Source: Lamellibrachia columna
Taxonomy: Eukaryota; Annelida; Polychaeta; Sabellida; Siboglinidae
Assembly (NCBI GenBank): GCA_963662155.1
Contig: OY759268.1
Location: 1,087,001 to 1,151,000, forward strand
Reading direction: 5' to 3'
Length of the DNA: 64,000 nucleotides
Position numbers and translations under genes: made by a program
The notes under the pieces: generated by a model
What the model was told of the DNA's origin: nothing
Databases searched by the model: none
Seen by the model: only the letters and a program-made list of their open reading frames with translations
Shown here: piece after piece, positions 23,810 through 34,834 of the stretch
How positions within the stretch are numbered: position 1 is the stretch's first letter
Layout: every line of letters begins with the position of its first letter

Positions 23810-24389
23810 ACCCCTCTGAAAAGTGTGAACCCCCAATAATATGAAGATAATATTATAATGTTTTAATAAATGTGAACCCACTTTTTTTAAATGTGAAACC
23901 ACTTCTCAAAAGCGTGAACCCCTCCCCCAGTATTATTTAGTATTTTTCATAAACGTGAACCTCCCTTTCCAAAAAAGTTAACCACCTTTTGAAAAGCGTG
24001 AACCCCCCCCCAATAACATAAAGATAATATTATTTTCATAAAAGTGAACCCCTTTTTCCAAAATGTGAACCCCCTTCTCAAAAGCGTGAACCCCTTCTCA
24101 AGTGTGAACACCCCAATAATATCAAGATAATATTATTTTCATAAATGTGAACCCCCTCTTTAAAAATAAAATGTGAACCCCCTTCTCAAAAGCATGAAAC
24201 CTCTTTAAGGTGTGAACCCCCATCTCAAAGCGCACGAACCCACCAATACTCTGAAAATAATAATATTATTGGAGGTTCACACTTTTCAGAGGGCGGGGTT
24301 TCATGATAAGGGGATCACATTAAAAGGGGGCTCATGTTTTGATAAAGGGGGTCCATATTAACCCCCTGAACCCTCCTGGCTACGGGCCT
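23810..24389. mobile_element. Foldback-type MITE relic with GTGAACCCCC repeats
   Basis: Many degenerate copies of AAAAGTGTGAACCCCC and AATAATATGAAGATAATATT alternate here. The left block CTCTGAAAAGTGTGAACCCC (about 23815) recurs in inverse orientation at about 24275-24296. The right edge, read on the minus strand, is CAGGCCCGTAGCCAGGAGGG, a terminus style seen in many invertebrate MITEs. It abuts satellite sequence (TATAACTATACAAC). The left terminus was not found, so the element is truncated or extends into 22713-23809. Confidence 0.45.
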
Positions 24390-24393
24390 GTAT

Positions 24394-24460
24394 AACTATA
24401 CAACTGTACGCGTGTGAGAGTGCATGCACATAACAGACACAATGCTAGACGTGTAACTAT
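24394..24460. repeat. 61-bp satellite, second block (one copy)
   Basis: A single unit of the satellite seen at 22011-22712. It ends in GTAACTAT, which is also the left target duplication of the following transposon. Confidence 0.9.
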
Positions 24461-25908
24461 TAGTGCTCTGCGCGGGCCTAGAATTTGATCCCAAGCCCGG
24501 CCCGCAATTAGCAGTTAGAGTCCAGGCCCGGCCCAGGCCCGCAATAATTTTTCAAGCCCGGCCCGGCCCAGGCCCGCAAACTAGAATTTAGGCCCAGGCC
24601 CGGCCCAGGCCCGACCCAGACCGTGAATGTTTGGCCCAGGCCCGGCCCAGCCCGCAAGTTTCAGGCCCAGGCCCGGCCCATACCCGCGGGCCAAAGATGG
24701 GTAAGCCCGCGGCCCGCTAAGTTTAGAGAAACCTATAATCTTATAACAAAGACGAAAAACAAATAAACTGTAAAACAGACTCATTGTTTTATTAAATAAA
24801 AAAACATATATGCATATATCGGATGGGGCATAATATCCTTAGCTCTTAGTGGAGTACTACTCTTATGCTGATGTTCCATAGTGTGCTGGATGAGTTCTAA
24901 AAATCCAGCACCACCAACTTCTTCAAACTTACGAATATCCTGAAGACAAATAAAGAAAAACTTCTTAGTGTCATTACTATTAAATATGATAACATTTGTT
25001 ATATTTGGCTTTAACGTATTGGCTTATGGTTAGGGTAGGAGATTTGTTTATCTAACCCTGACTTAACCCATATGCAAGCCATAACCCCAATTTATATTGT
25101 TAATTGAATTAGCTCAACTAAGTTATCATAATTTAATATGATATTTCAATTAAATGTCACCCACTGGCACCGACACCCAGTGGCATTTCCAGCAGGCCTG
25201 CAGTCACTAGCCTGAGACAGACAGGTTCAGACATGTGTGAATTAGTACAAGTGTGAATGAATTAAGACTGGGGAGAAATACCAATTACCAACTGGGTTGG
25301 GTACTGGGTAGTGGGCTAGTGGCTTAGTGGGCACTTGGCAGTGGGCAGGTCATTCAGGTGGGCAATGTTTGGAGGGAAGACCTAGACAATAGAATGTCCA
25401 CTGGTAGGGTCAAAGGGTGATAAGTTGATGGTTAATCATGGCTTGATTGCCTCTGCAAATATTTCTAAAGTAAACATTTGGGGCTGGCTACTTCCAGCCA
25501 AATGAACTTATGGGGGCCATTAGATTCCATGCAAGGTCTCAATTTGCAACAATATAATACTAAAGAAATAATTTTAAGCATTCATTAACCGGAATTACAA
25601 TTTATAATCAGTTTTTATAAAAAAATAAAAATAATAATCGGTGTTTTGTATGAATATTTTTATTATGTCCAGGCCCAGCCCAGGCCCGGCCCGGCCCGCT
25701 CACACTAGGCCCAGGCCCGGCCCAAGCCCGTTGTGTTTAAATTGTTTTCAGCCCAGGCCCGGCCCGGGCCCGCAGTATGTAGGCCCAGGCCCGGCCCGGC
25801 CCGGCCCGGCCCGGCCCGGCCCGGCCCGCGAAATTATGTAGAGGCCCGGCCCGCGGGCTGCGGGCCGGGCCGGGCTTGGACCCAAAGCCCGGCCCGCGCA
25901 GGGCACTA
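24461..25908. mobile_element. Non-autonomous hAT transposon, perfect 8-bp target duplication
   Basis: The left end is TAGTGCTCTGCGCGGGC. The right end on the minus strand is TAGTGCCCTGCGCGGGC, one mismatch in 17. GTAACTAT occurs directly on both sides (24453-24460 and 25909-25916). Both arms carry dense GGCCCAGGCCCGGCCC-type subterminal repeats (24480-24720 and 25670-25890) that would form very stable hairpins. The interior is AT-rich and has no transposase frame. Ends, 8-bp duplication and subterminal repeats fit the hAT superfamily. It inserted into the 61-bp satellite. Confidence 0.88.
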
Positions 25909-25955
25909 GTAACTATACACATGTGTGCATGCACATAGCCGACGCGACGAGAAAT
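25909..25955. repeat. 61-bp satellite, third block (partial copy)
   Basis: GTAACTATACACATGTGTGC followed by ATGCACATAG continues the satellite unit interrupted at 24460. The satellite match then stops where the RTE-like retrotransposon begins. Confidence 0.75.
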
Positions 25956-26097
25956 CAGCGAAGTCCAGGTGCTGTGCGTCCAAGAGACCAAGTGGAAGGG
26001 AGACAGAGCGAGGGCACTGGCGGGTGGGTATAAGATGCTGCACGCAGGAGGAGATGGTAAGAGCAATGATGTCGGTATCATTGTATCAGAGAAAATC

Positions 26098-26935
26098 AGT
26101 AAGGATGTGGTGAGAGTGGATGGCAAGGGAGGATGTGGTGAGAGAGGATGTGGTGAGAGAGGATGGCAAGGGAGGATGTGGTGAGAGAGGATGGCAAGTA
26201 AGGATGTGGTGAGAGTGGATGGCAAGGGAGGATGTGGTGAGAGAGGATGGCAAGTAAGGATGTGGTGAGAGAGGATGGCAAGGGAGGATGTGGTGAGAGA
26301 GGATGGCAAGTAAGGATGTGGTGAGAGTGGATGGCAAGGGAGGATGTGGTGAGAGAGGATGGCAAGTAAGGATGTGGTGAGAGAGGATGGCAAGGGAGGA
26401 TGTGGTGAGAGAGGATGGCAAGTAAGGATGTGGTGAGAGAGGATGGCAAGTAAGGATGTGGTGAGAGTGGATGGCAAGGGAGGATGTGGTGAGAGAGGAT
26501 GGCAAGTAAGGATGTGGTGAGAGTGGATGGCAAGTGAGGATGTGGTGAGAGAGGATGGCAAGTAAGGATGTGGTGAGAGTGGATGGCAAGGGAGGATGCG
26601 GTGAGAGTGGATGGCAAGTGAGGATGTGGTGAGAGTGGATGGCAAGGGAGGATGTGGTGAGAGAGGATGGCAAGGGAGGATGTGGTGAGAGTGGATGGCA
26701 AGGGAGGACGCGGTGAGAGTGGATGGCAAGGGAGGATGCGGTGAGAGTGGATGGCAAGTGAGGATGTGGTGAGAGAGGATGGCAAGTAAGGATGTGGTGA
26801 GAGTGGATGGCAAGGGAGGATATGGTGAGAGAGGATGGCAAGGGAGGATGTGGTGAGAGTGGATGGCAAGGGAGGACGCGGTGAGAGTGGATGGCAAGGG
26901 AGGATGCGGTGAGAGTGGATGGCAAGGGAGGATCG
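26098..26935. repeat. 28-bp minisatellite inside the endonuclease region
   Basis: About 30 units of the type GATGTGGTGAGAGTGGATGG plus CAAGGGAG or CAAGTAAG. The first unit continues the endonuclease coding (residues KDVVRVD) and the last passes back into coding (GRIVVAWMM). The unit was therefore born by duplicating about 28 bp of the retrotransposon itself. The long minus-strand frames here are repeat translations. Confidence 0.95.
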
Positions 26936-27777
26936 TTGTTGCATGGATGATGGTGAAAAGGCGACTTGTGTGCATTATGTCTGTGTATGGGCCTCAAACA
27001 GGAAGGGTGGAGACAGAGAAAAGGGCCTTCAGGGAAGAGCTGGAGAGAATGTTGTGACTGATGGAAGTGCATGTGATGATGTGCATAGCTGGCGATTTTA
27101 ATGGACATATGGGTACAGCAGAGACGGGAGAAGAAGAGTCGGTCGGGGGATTCGGACGGGGACCAAGGAATCAAGAGATCTGGTAGAATTGGTTATGAGA
27201 AATGGGCTGGCCGTGACAGGAACAGTTTTCAAGAAGCGGGAAAACCACAATATATCGTATAAAATTGGCCAGCATAAAACAGAATTGACCTGTTGGTAGT
27301 GAGGAGGCAGCAGGTGTGGAGAGTGAAGGACTACAAGATCACTGCTGGTGAGCCTGTGGCTACAAAGCACAAGCCCGTGATGAGCACGTGACCACACAGC
27401 ACAAGCCCGTGGTGTTTATTGTGCGCCTGCAGAAGAGGAGAGAGGAGAAAGTAGTGGGGCGGAAGACCATCAAATGGTGGAAATGCAGTGGGGACACAGT
27501 CGTTGCATACAAAGAGAGGTTGACATTAGACTACGAGAAACTTGGAACAACAGTAGGAACAGTGGAAGAAGAATGGAAGACTTTCAAAGATGCTTTTGTT
27601 GGCGTAGCAGAGGAGCTGTGTGGCAGAACGTCCGGAAAAGGGGATCATCATCAAGAAACTTGGTGGACGGAAGAAGTAGCAAAAACAATCGGAGAAGAGA
27701 GAGGAAGATGATAAAAGGAATCAATCAAGGAGAACAACCGAATATAACATTACAACAACTGTACGGACAGAAGAAGA

Positions 27778-28141
27778 AGGCGGCTAGGGGGCCACAAAGA
27801 CGGCGGCTAGGGGGCCACAAAGAAGGCGGCTAGGGGGCCACAAAGAAGGCGGCTAGGGGACCACAAAGAAGGCGGCTAGGGGCCACAAAGAATGCGGCTA
27901 GGGGCCACAAAGAAGGCGGCTAGGGGGCCACAAAGACAGCGGCTAGGGGGCCACAAAGAAGGCGGCTAGGGGGCCACAAAGAAGGCGGCTAGGGGCCAAA
28001 AAAGAAGGCGGCTATGGGGCCACAAAGAAGGCGGCTAGGGGGCCACAAAGACGGCGGCTAGGGGGCCACAAAGAAGGCGGCTAGGGGGCCACAAAGAAGG
28101 CGGCTAGGGGCCACAAAGAAGGCGGCTAGGGGGCCACAAAG
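27778..28141. repeat. about 23-bp minisatellite inside the retrotransposon linker
   Basis: About 16 units of AAGGCGGCTAGGGGGCCACA plus AAG, some one base shorter. It is bounded by linker coding on both sides (QKKKAA before, KRKMEEEQYRQLDED after), so it too arose within the element. Confidence 0.93.
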
Positions 28142-28785
28142 CGAAGAGGAAAATGGAGGAGGAACAATACAGACAGTTAGACGAGGACTGCAGAAAGAAG
28201 TTGCTATGTAAGACGGCACAAGAGAGGGATGAGGACAGCGAGGGATGTAAAAACTGGATCAGTAATCATCAAAGATAAGAATGGGAAGCTAGTCACTGAC
28301 AGGAAAGATGTATTAAAGATCTGGGAGGAGTATTTCAAGGAGCTGCTGAACCAAAGGGAAAACAGCGAATTAGAACTACCAAGTGCAGTAGAAGAACAAG
28401 TGAAGCTGGAGGAGATTGGGGATGTAGAGGTAGAGAGAGCAACGAAGAAGAAGAAGAGAGGCCGAGTGACAGGTATTGATGAAGTGCAAGTGGAGATGCT
28501 GGTAATGGCTGAACGTGTTGGGGTTAGGTATACAAGGGAGAGAGGAAGATCCCAGAGGAGTGGCGGATGGGGTTGATATTCCCAGTATGGAAAAGAAAGG
28601 GAGATGTTCACGACTGTAAAAAATACCGAGGTACTTTAAAAAGTCACACATATACACAGAACTGAATTGTACAATACACTCTTACACTTGTATAATTGTA
28701 TTACTTAGTCATTTATAAGTGATAGGGCAAACAACATAAGCATTATTACACTTATTCTTGCCCTTTTTCAATTTGTGAGTGTGCG

Positions 28786-29165
28786 GTCACACAATATGCT
28801 CAATGCTACACGTGCAGCTATGCAACTGTGCGCGTGTGAAGGTGCGTGAACATAATATACTCAATGTTAGACATGTAACTATGCAACTGTGCGCGTGTGG
28901 GGGTGCATGCACATAACAGACACAATGCTAGACGTGTAGCTATACAACTGTGCACGTGTGAGGGTGCATGCACATAACATACAAAATGCTAGACGTGTAG
29001 CTATAGACCTACAACTGTGTGCGTGTGAGGGTGCGTGCACATACCAGACACAATGCTAGACGTGTAACTATACAACTGTGCGCGTGTGAGGGTGCGTACA
29101 CATAACAGACACGACGCTAGACGTGTAGCAATACAGCGTGTGAGGGTGCGTGCTTAACATTTATA
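28786..29165. repeat. 61-bp satellite, fourth block (about 6 diverged copies)
   Basis: Units such as GCTATACAACTGTGCGCGTG, GTGCATGCACATAACAGACA and AATGCTAGACGTGTAGCTAT. These are more diverged than 22011-22712 and closest to the isolated copy at 24394. The stretch 28639-28785 before it shows no feature, and neither does 29166-29705 after it. Confidence 0.9.
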
Positions 29166-29705
29166 CACAATGCTGATGAAGGCTACCGACGGTGGGAACA
29201 ACACGTCTCTGACAAACCTACACGCTTAACTAATATGAACTTATAGGCCAATCGCAACCAGTGTAACTAATTGCTAATATCTTGCCTTGTCCGATGTCCC
29301 AATTTGCTCGGAAAAGTATTCCTTGGTGTATTTTGTGGTAAAGAACACTCATATTCGTTCTTTAACCGCTGCTCAACTAATTTGATAGTTTATACACCAG
29401 CAGACATTAATCACAATCACCAAAAGTTTTGAAAAAACATCAAAAAACATACTTTTAGCTCACATGTTCTGACCGTTGTGACAGATTTCACCTATTATAC
29501 GTCAATCGTGTTCTAACAACAAGTTCAATCACTGGCTGGCGCCATGTAACTGTTGCTGCTGTAGTTTTCTGGGGAACATGGGTGGCTCAACTAACCCAGT
29601 GGCTCAACTAACACTGCCTTCCGCTACTTACTACAGTTACCACGATATTACCGTAGTCTTGGTTACGGTGATACCATAATGATAACCATGGTGTGTGGAT
29701 GCACA

Positions 29706-30345
29706 TTTAGACACTTGTTGGGTGGTACAAGTGTCCTACCACGTGTCTCTACAAATTATTCACTCTTAGGCACTTGTTAGGTGGTACAAGTGTCCTACCA
29801 CGTGTCTCTACAGATCACTTCACTCTTAGACACTTGTTAGGTGGTACAAGTGTCCTACCACGTGTCCCTACAGATCACTTCACTCTTAGGCACTTGTTAG
29901 GTGGTACAAGTGTCTTATCACGTGTCTCTACATATCACTTCACTCTTAGACACTTGTTAGGTGGTACAAGTGTCCTACCACGTGTCTCTACAGATTGCTT
30001 CACTCTTAGACACTTGTTAGGTGGTACAAGTGTCCTACCACGTGTCTCTACAGATTACTTCACTCTTAGACACTTGTTACTTGTACAAGTGTCCTACCAC
30101 GTGTCTCTACAGATTACTTCACTCTTAGACACTTGTTAGGTGGTACAAGTGTCCTACCATGTGTCTCTACAGATTACTTCACTCTTAGACACTTGTTAGG
30201 TGGTACAAGTGTCCTACCACGTGTATCTACAGATTACCTCACTCGTAGACACTTGATAGGTGGTACAAGTGTCCTACCACGTTAGACACTTGTTAGGTGG
30301 TACAAGTGTCCTACCGCTTGTCCCTACAGATTACTTCACTCTTCA
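29706..30345. repeat. 60-bp minisatellite with nested palindromes, about 10 copies
   Basis: Units of ACACTTGTTAGGTGGTACAA, GTGTCCTACCACGTGTCTCT and ACAGATTACTTCACTCTTAG. Each unit can pair ACACTTGT with ACAAGTGT, or GTGGTA with TACCAC. These are two mutually exclusive hairpins sharing the same bases. Open frames are repeat translations. The stretch 30346-30766 has no recognised feature. Confidence 0.95.
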
Positions 30346-30766
30346 CCTGACAGGCGATGGCTATCAATCGATGTTCACTGCGATAGTAATGTATAAAAAC
30401 CCACGGACGTTCTTCTATAGCGCGGTATCCAGTCCTTGGGATTGGGATTCAAAGCATTTTGCACTTCGCCTCCTGATGGCAGACTTGTTCATATGTACAC
30501 CAATTCGACTTCCCTTTGGAAACATTCAGCCACAGTGCAATTACTGCTCAAAGACTATTTGTACAAATATCCACCTCTGTCTAAACAATAGTGTGCCCGA
30601 CCGTCACACCCACAGTTGCACAAGTATTCATGTTCGAAAGTGCAACCTGTATATTGGTCGGTGAACATTTGCATAGAGAGGAAAGAAATCATACAATCCT
30701 AGAACACAGTAGAAATGCGAACTCTGTGGAATGTTTTAAATCACTGTTTTTAAAACATGTCAGGAA

Positions 30767-32740
30767 AGATTTAACAAGATTTAACAAGATTGCCATCCCA
30801 AACAACAAGTTCCAGATGGCAAAGTGGACAAGGAAGCCATTGGCTTATCGAGAGTCCAACAATTTTCTCATCTATGTGTAGCCCACCCTTATCAAATATC
30901 TGTCAATTCTATTTTTAAACATATTCACACTACTAGCATTAACACAATCATTTGGCAGTTTGTTCCATTCATTTATCACCCCCTGTGAGAAAGAGTACTT
31001 TCTCATGTCCAACCTACACTGCTCCTTAACTAATGCTGCTTTGTGTCCTCTGGTTCTACTGCCTTCTTTAAGTTTGAAGAACATATTCCTATCAACATCC
31101 TCATAACCGTTCACTATTTTAAATACTTCTATTTGGTGTCCTCTTAGTCTCCTGGTCTCTAGTGTTGTCAAACCACATTGTAATAAGCGACTTTCGTAAC
31201 TAAGGTCTCTCAATTCTGGAATCATTTTGGTTGCTCTTCGTTGTATTCTTTCTAGCTTGTCTATGTCCTTTTTACGATACGGCCTCCATGCTTGAATACA
31301 ATATTCCAAATGTGGTCTAACTATTGTTTGTACAGGGGTACAATTAGCTGTTCCTCCTTATACATGATATTTCTCCTAATTAGCCCTAGAATTTGATTTC
31401 CTTTTGAAGCAGCAATCCCACATTGCTCTGAAACTTTCATGTCAGCACTAAATGTTACTCCTAAGTCCTTTTCTTGTGTGGTTCTACCTAGTACAGCATC
31501 CCCCATTTTATATTCTTCGTCCATGTTTCCATGTCCTATGTGTATACATTTGCACTTCCCAAAATTGAATAACATTTTCTGACCATTTAACTAATTTATC
31601 TAGATCATCCTGTAAACTTTGTTTATCTGTATCATTTGTAACCTTTCTGAATACTTTTGTGTCATCTGCAAATTTGAGTACTTTGCTAGATATGTCATCT
31701 TCTAGATCATTTATATATATTAAAAACAATATAGGGCCTAACACTGATCCCTGTAGTACCCCACTCAAAACTGATTTCCAGTTTGAAATCTCGCCGTCTA
31801 CTATTACTCTCTGTCTTCTGTGTGTAAGCCACTTTTCTATCCATTTGATTACATCATTACCTATACCATGGGCTTTTAGTTTAAGTATCAATCTTTGGTG
31901 TGGCACTTTATCGAAAGCTTTCTGAAAATCTAAGTAGACAACATCCACTGGTGACCCGTCATCTACCCACTTTGTAATTTCTTCCAAAAAACATAAGAGA
32001 TTGGTTAGACATGACCATGCTTTTAGGAATCCATGTTGAGATGTATTTATTAATTTATGTTTTACAAGGAATTCCACCATGTGGTCTCTAATTAATGTTT
32101 CGAGTAATTTGCATACAACTGATGTTAAACTCACTGGTCTGTAATTTTCTGGCTTCTTCCTCGATCCCTTCTTAAACAGTGTCATAATGTTTGCTTCTTT
32201 CCATTCTGAAGGAACTATTCCTTCTTCTAGTGACAAGTTAAACAATTTTGCAAGTGGTGTACTAATTTGCTCAACAATTTCCTTAAGCAGTTTTGGTGGT
32301 ATCCCATCAACTCCAGGTGATTTATTATCATTCATCTTCTTAATTTTCTTTGCTATCATTTCAGGAGTTACAAATAACTGCTCTAAATGTTCTGATTTAT
32401 TGCCCTCAAATTTAGTTAATGGAACTGGAAGTAAGCTGATATCTTCTGTGGTAAAAACTGAGCTGAAATACTCATTCAGGACCTCTGCCATTTGGAACCC
32501 GTCTGAAATTGTGTTTTCACCTTTGTTTTCCAGTGGTCCGACCTTATCTCGAACTGTCTGTTTACTCCTTACATAAGCATAGCAACTCTTGTTGTCATTT
32601 TTTATATTACCTGCCAATTTTTGTTCAAAGGTTCTTTTAGTTTTTCTAATTTCAGTTGTAGCTAGGTTAAGTGCCTCTTTGTAGTTTGTGTAGTCTTCAT
32701 CCTTTCTGGTACGCCTATAAACCCTCCACATAGTTTGCTT
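30767..32740 (-). pseudogene. CR1-type LINE, 5'-truncated, reverse transcriptase nearly intact but frameshifted
   Basis: The minus-strand RT reads from about 32740. It includes MNDNKSPGVDGIPPKLLKEI, EWKEANIMTLFKKGSRK, NYRPVSLTSVVCKLLE, VVYLDFQKAFDKVPHQRLI, VLQGSVLGPILFLIYINDLE (usual GVPQGS) and the catalytic KFADDTKVF near 31680. An 8-bp deletion at about 31575, between two ATG repeats, shifts the frame at KWSEKWHMLF. A 1-bp deletion at about 31327 shifts it again at LYK-IVRPHLEYC. The C-terminal domain ends at 30872 (DRYLIRVGYT-stop). The 3' UTR and two AAATCTTGTT tail units follow to 30767. The endonuclease is missing through 5' truncation. Plus-strand frames here are shadows. Confidence 0.93.
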
Positions 32741-33064
32741 AAACACTATTTTTCTAATAGCTTGAAAGTTTGCTTAAACACTATTTTTCTGATAGCTTGA
32801 AAGATTGATAAAACTGGGAACATTTTAAACTTTATAGGCCTGCAATGAACGTTGATACTTTAGGAAGTGTAAATTGGTGGTTTTTACCTAATGGTTTTAA
32901 TTTATTGATGTATTTATCTACTTATTAAACATTTATGATAATTTTTGTTAAGGATTTGTAAATATTTATGGTGAACATTTCAAGAAGTTGTAAACTGATG
33001 GTTTTGTTTAACCTTCCCATATATTTGCATGTATCTACATACACACACGCACGCGCGCGCGCGC

Positions 33065-33097
<33 letters not shown>

Positions 33098-33819
33098 CAT
33101 GGTGAAAACAAGGCAAAATTGTGCATGAACAGTTCACTAGTTATGGCACATTATAGCTAAGGTGTGCAGATATGCCCCACCTTCCCCTATTACATACACA
33201 CACATATATATATATATACATACTTCCCCTATATCTATATGTGTATATATATACATATACACCAGTATATATATATATATAATAAATATGTTTGTATGTA
33301 CGTATATATATATATATATATATATATACGTGCATACATACATATATATTTCCTCACAGTACCATTGCTTCATCTGATGCAGTTGTTGGACAAGGTGTGT
33401 ATTGGAGCCTGTCGTGCCTTGCTTAGTTGATGTAGCAGTAGAAACACATATTATGGTTGTTAAAAGGCAATGGCCTTTAATGGCATATAACAAAACAGTT
33501 GTAGGCATAACAATGGCCATTGTCGACTTGAACTAGATATCAAAGGCCTTATATATTATGGACGATTCGTACATAGTTTGCCCATGATTAAGTAGCTAAG
33601 ACTGTTTTGTGTGAGGCCCAGAAACCACCCAACAAGCCCCCCCACAAATATATATATATTAGACTTCAAGTAACAAGTTACATAAATTCACATTAACCAT
33701 CATGTTATAAGATTGAAATGTCTAACTGTCTAAGCCGGACCATTTTTGTCAAATCATTAGATTTCATGATGTTGACAGGATCTCCAATAAATGGTTCAAA
33801 ACTTTAGGAATATTAAATA
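32741..33819. repeat. Simple-sequence region: 35-bp duplication, (CA/CG)n and (TA)n tracts
   Basis: A 35-bp unit (TTTGCTTAAACACTATTTTT and on) is present twice at about 32731-32805, next to the CR1 5' break. A CA/CG alternating tract (potential Z-DNA) lies at 33040-33101, and several (TA)n tracts lie at 33203-33350. Frames predicted across it are low-complexity. I see no gene. Confidence 0.85.
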
Positions 33820-34662
33820 AATTAACCCTTTTCACCAACCAAAATTAAATGACTATTGTACAATACACTGCTACTACCTCACACTACTTATTGTATTTTG
33901 GCAGGGGTTATAAATATGAAAGAATAATGAAGACTCAAAAGAGGGCACTTTGGTTAATAAATCTTAGTAAATACAACGCACATTCAGAACCATTATTCAA
34001 GAAGTTCAAAGTATTAAAAATAAGACATCTTACAAGTGCAAGAATTTAAATTTTATTATAAATTTAAGCATCATCAGCTACTGACATATCTTCAACAGTT
34101 CCCATTTCAACCAAACATTGGCATTCATGAACACCACACGTGTGGTAAAAATGACATCCACCTCAATAGAACACACAAATTTGCTAAAAACTGTATACAA
34201 ATTAACATCCCAATCCTAGTAAATAGTGTTCAGAGCCAACATATTAACTCAACCTACAGGATCAACATGCTACGTCAAGAATCATCATCTATTCAATTAC
34301 CAAGATCAATGAAGGATTTCAAACTGCTATATTTGCCAAAACATCGAGTAATTGTACACTTTCCTGCTAGTCATATTTCTACCTGAGAAATAACCCACCC
34401 TGCTGTCTCTGATGCATTGCTGTCTAACTTAAACACTGGAGCACTGAATGAATAACATAAATATCTACAATCTTGATCTCCAAATAATGTAATGGTTTCA
34501 ATTAATAAATAAGGGGGGGCTCTTATGATACGGGACAAATTTTACCTTAATAGGAGTCTCCCTGGCCTGTAATAATGATAACACAATTTACGACCCTGGG
34601 ACTACGAATTAAAATTAACTACCCATGAATACAATAATTTTCAAATGCGATACAGAGTCTTC

Positions 34663-34693
<31 letters not shown>

Positions 34694-34760
34694 TATCTGT
34701 ACATTGTATAACATGTTTGTATAGATTGGCCTAAAAATTGTATTGTATTGTATTGTATGA
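33820..34760 (+). pseudogene. L2/CR1-like LINE, C-terminal and 3'-end fragment
   Basis: The plus strand reads MKTQKRALWLINLSKYNAHS, EPLFKKFKVLKIRHL and, after a frameshift near 34040, KFYYKFKHHQLLTYL and later IPILVNSVQSQHI, ending HISTstop at 34386. This is the conserved post-RT C-terminal region of L2/CR1-type elements (a WG..Y-type lead-in, QKRALR-like, AHTEPLF-like). A non-coding stretch with a (TA)n tract follows. The fragment closes in a TTGTA-repeat tail at 34739-34758, the short tandem tail expected at the 3' end of such LINEs. The RT core is absent. Confidence 0.7.
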
Positions 34761-34834
34761 CGTCCAAGCATTTTGTAGTGTTAGTTGTGAACATGTATCA
34801 AAACGTCCAAACAGACTTGACTTTAGCAGCTAAT

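Larger units (their letters stand above)
25950..28638 (+). pseudogene. RTE-like non-LTR retrotransposon: endonuclease, linker and start of RT, with two internal minisatellites
   Basis: Translating in shifting frames gives an apurinic-type endonuclease: VQETKWKGDRARALAGGYK (about 25960-26035), VGIIVSEKISKDVVRVD, then VYGPQTGRVETEKRAF (26985), IAGDFNGHMGTAETGEEE (27086) and a degraded QHKTELDLLVVRRQQ (about 27270). A linker follows, then EYFKELLNQRENSELELP (28330), GRVTGIDEVQVEMLVMA (28460) and EEWRMGLIFPVWKRKGDVHD (28560), the N-terminal RT region. The catalytic RT domain is absent because the copy stops at about 28638. Arrays of 28 bp (26098-26935) and 23 bp (27778-28141) interrupt the coding. 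It has many frameshifts and stops and is non-functional. Confidence 0.85.

Noticed and set aside
26086..27174. Minus-strand frames of 282-412 codons rich in His, Pro, Leu
   Set aside because: Antisense reading of the 28-bp minisatellite in the RTE-like element; no splice or start signals.
31659..32576. Plus-strand frames across the CR1 copy
   Set aside because: Antisense to conserved reverse transcriptase motifs.
33040..33101. Telomere-like repeat
   Set aside because: It is an alternating CA/CG tract, not TTAGGG-type.
33137..33520. Tyr/Ile-rich small proteins
   Set aside because: Readings of (TA)n and TATACATA tracts.
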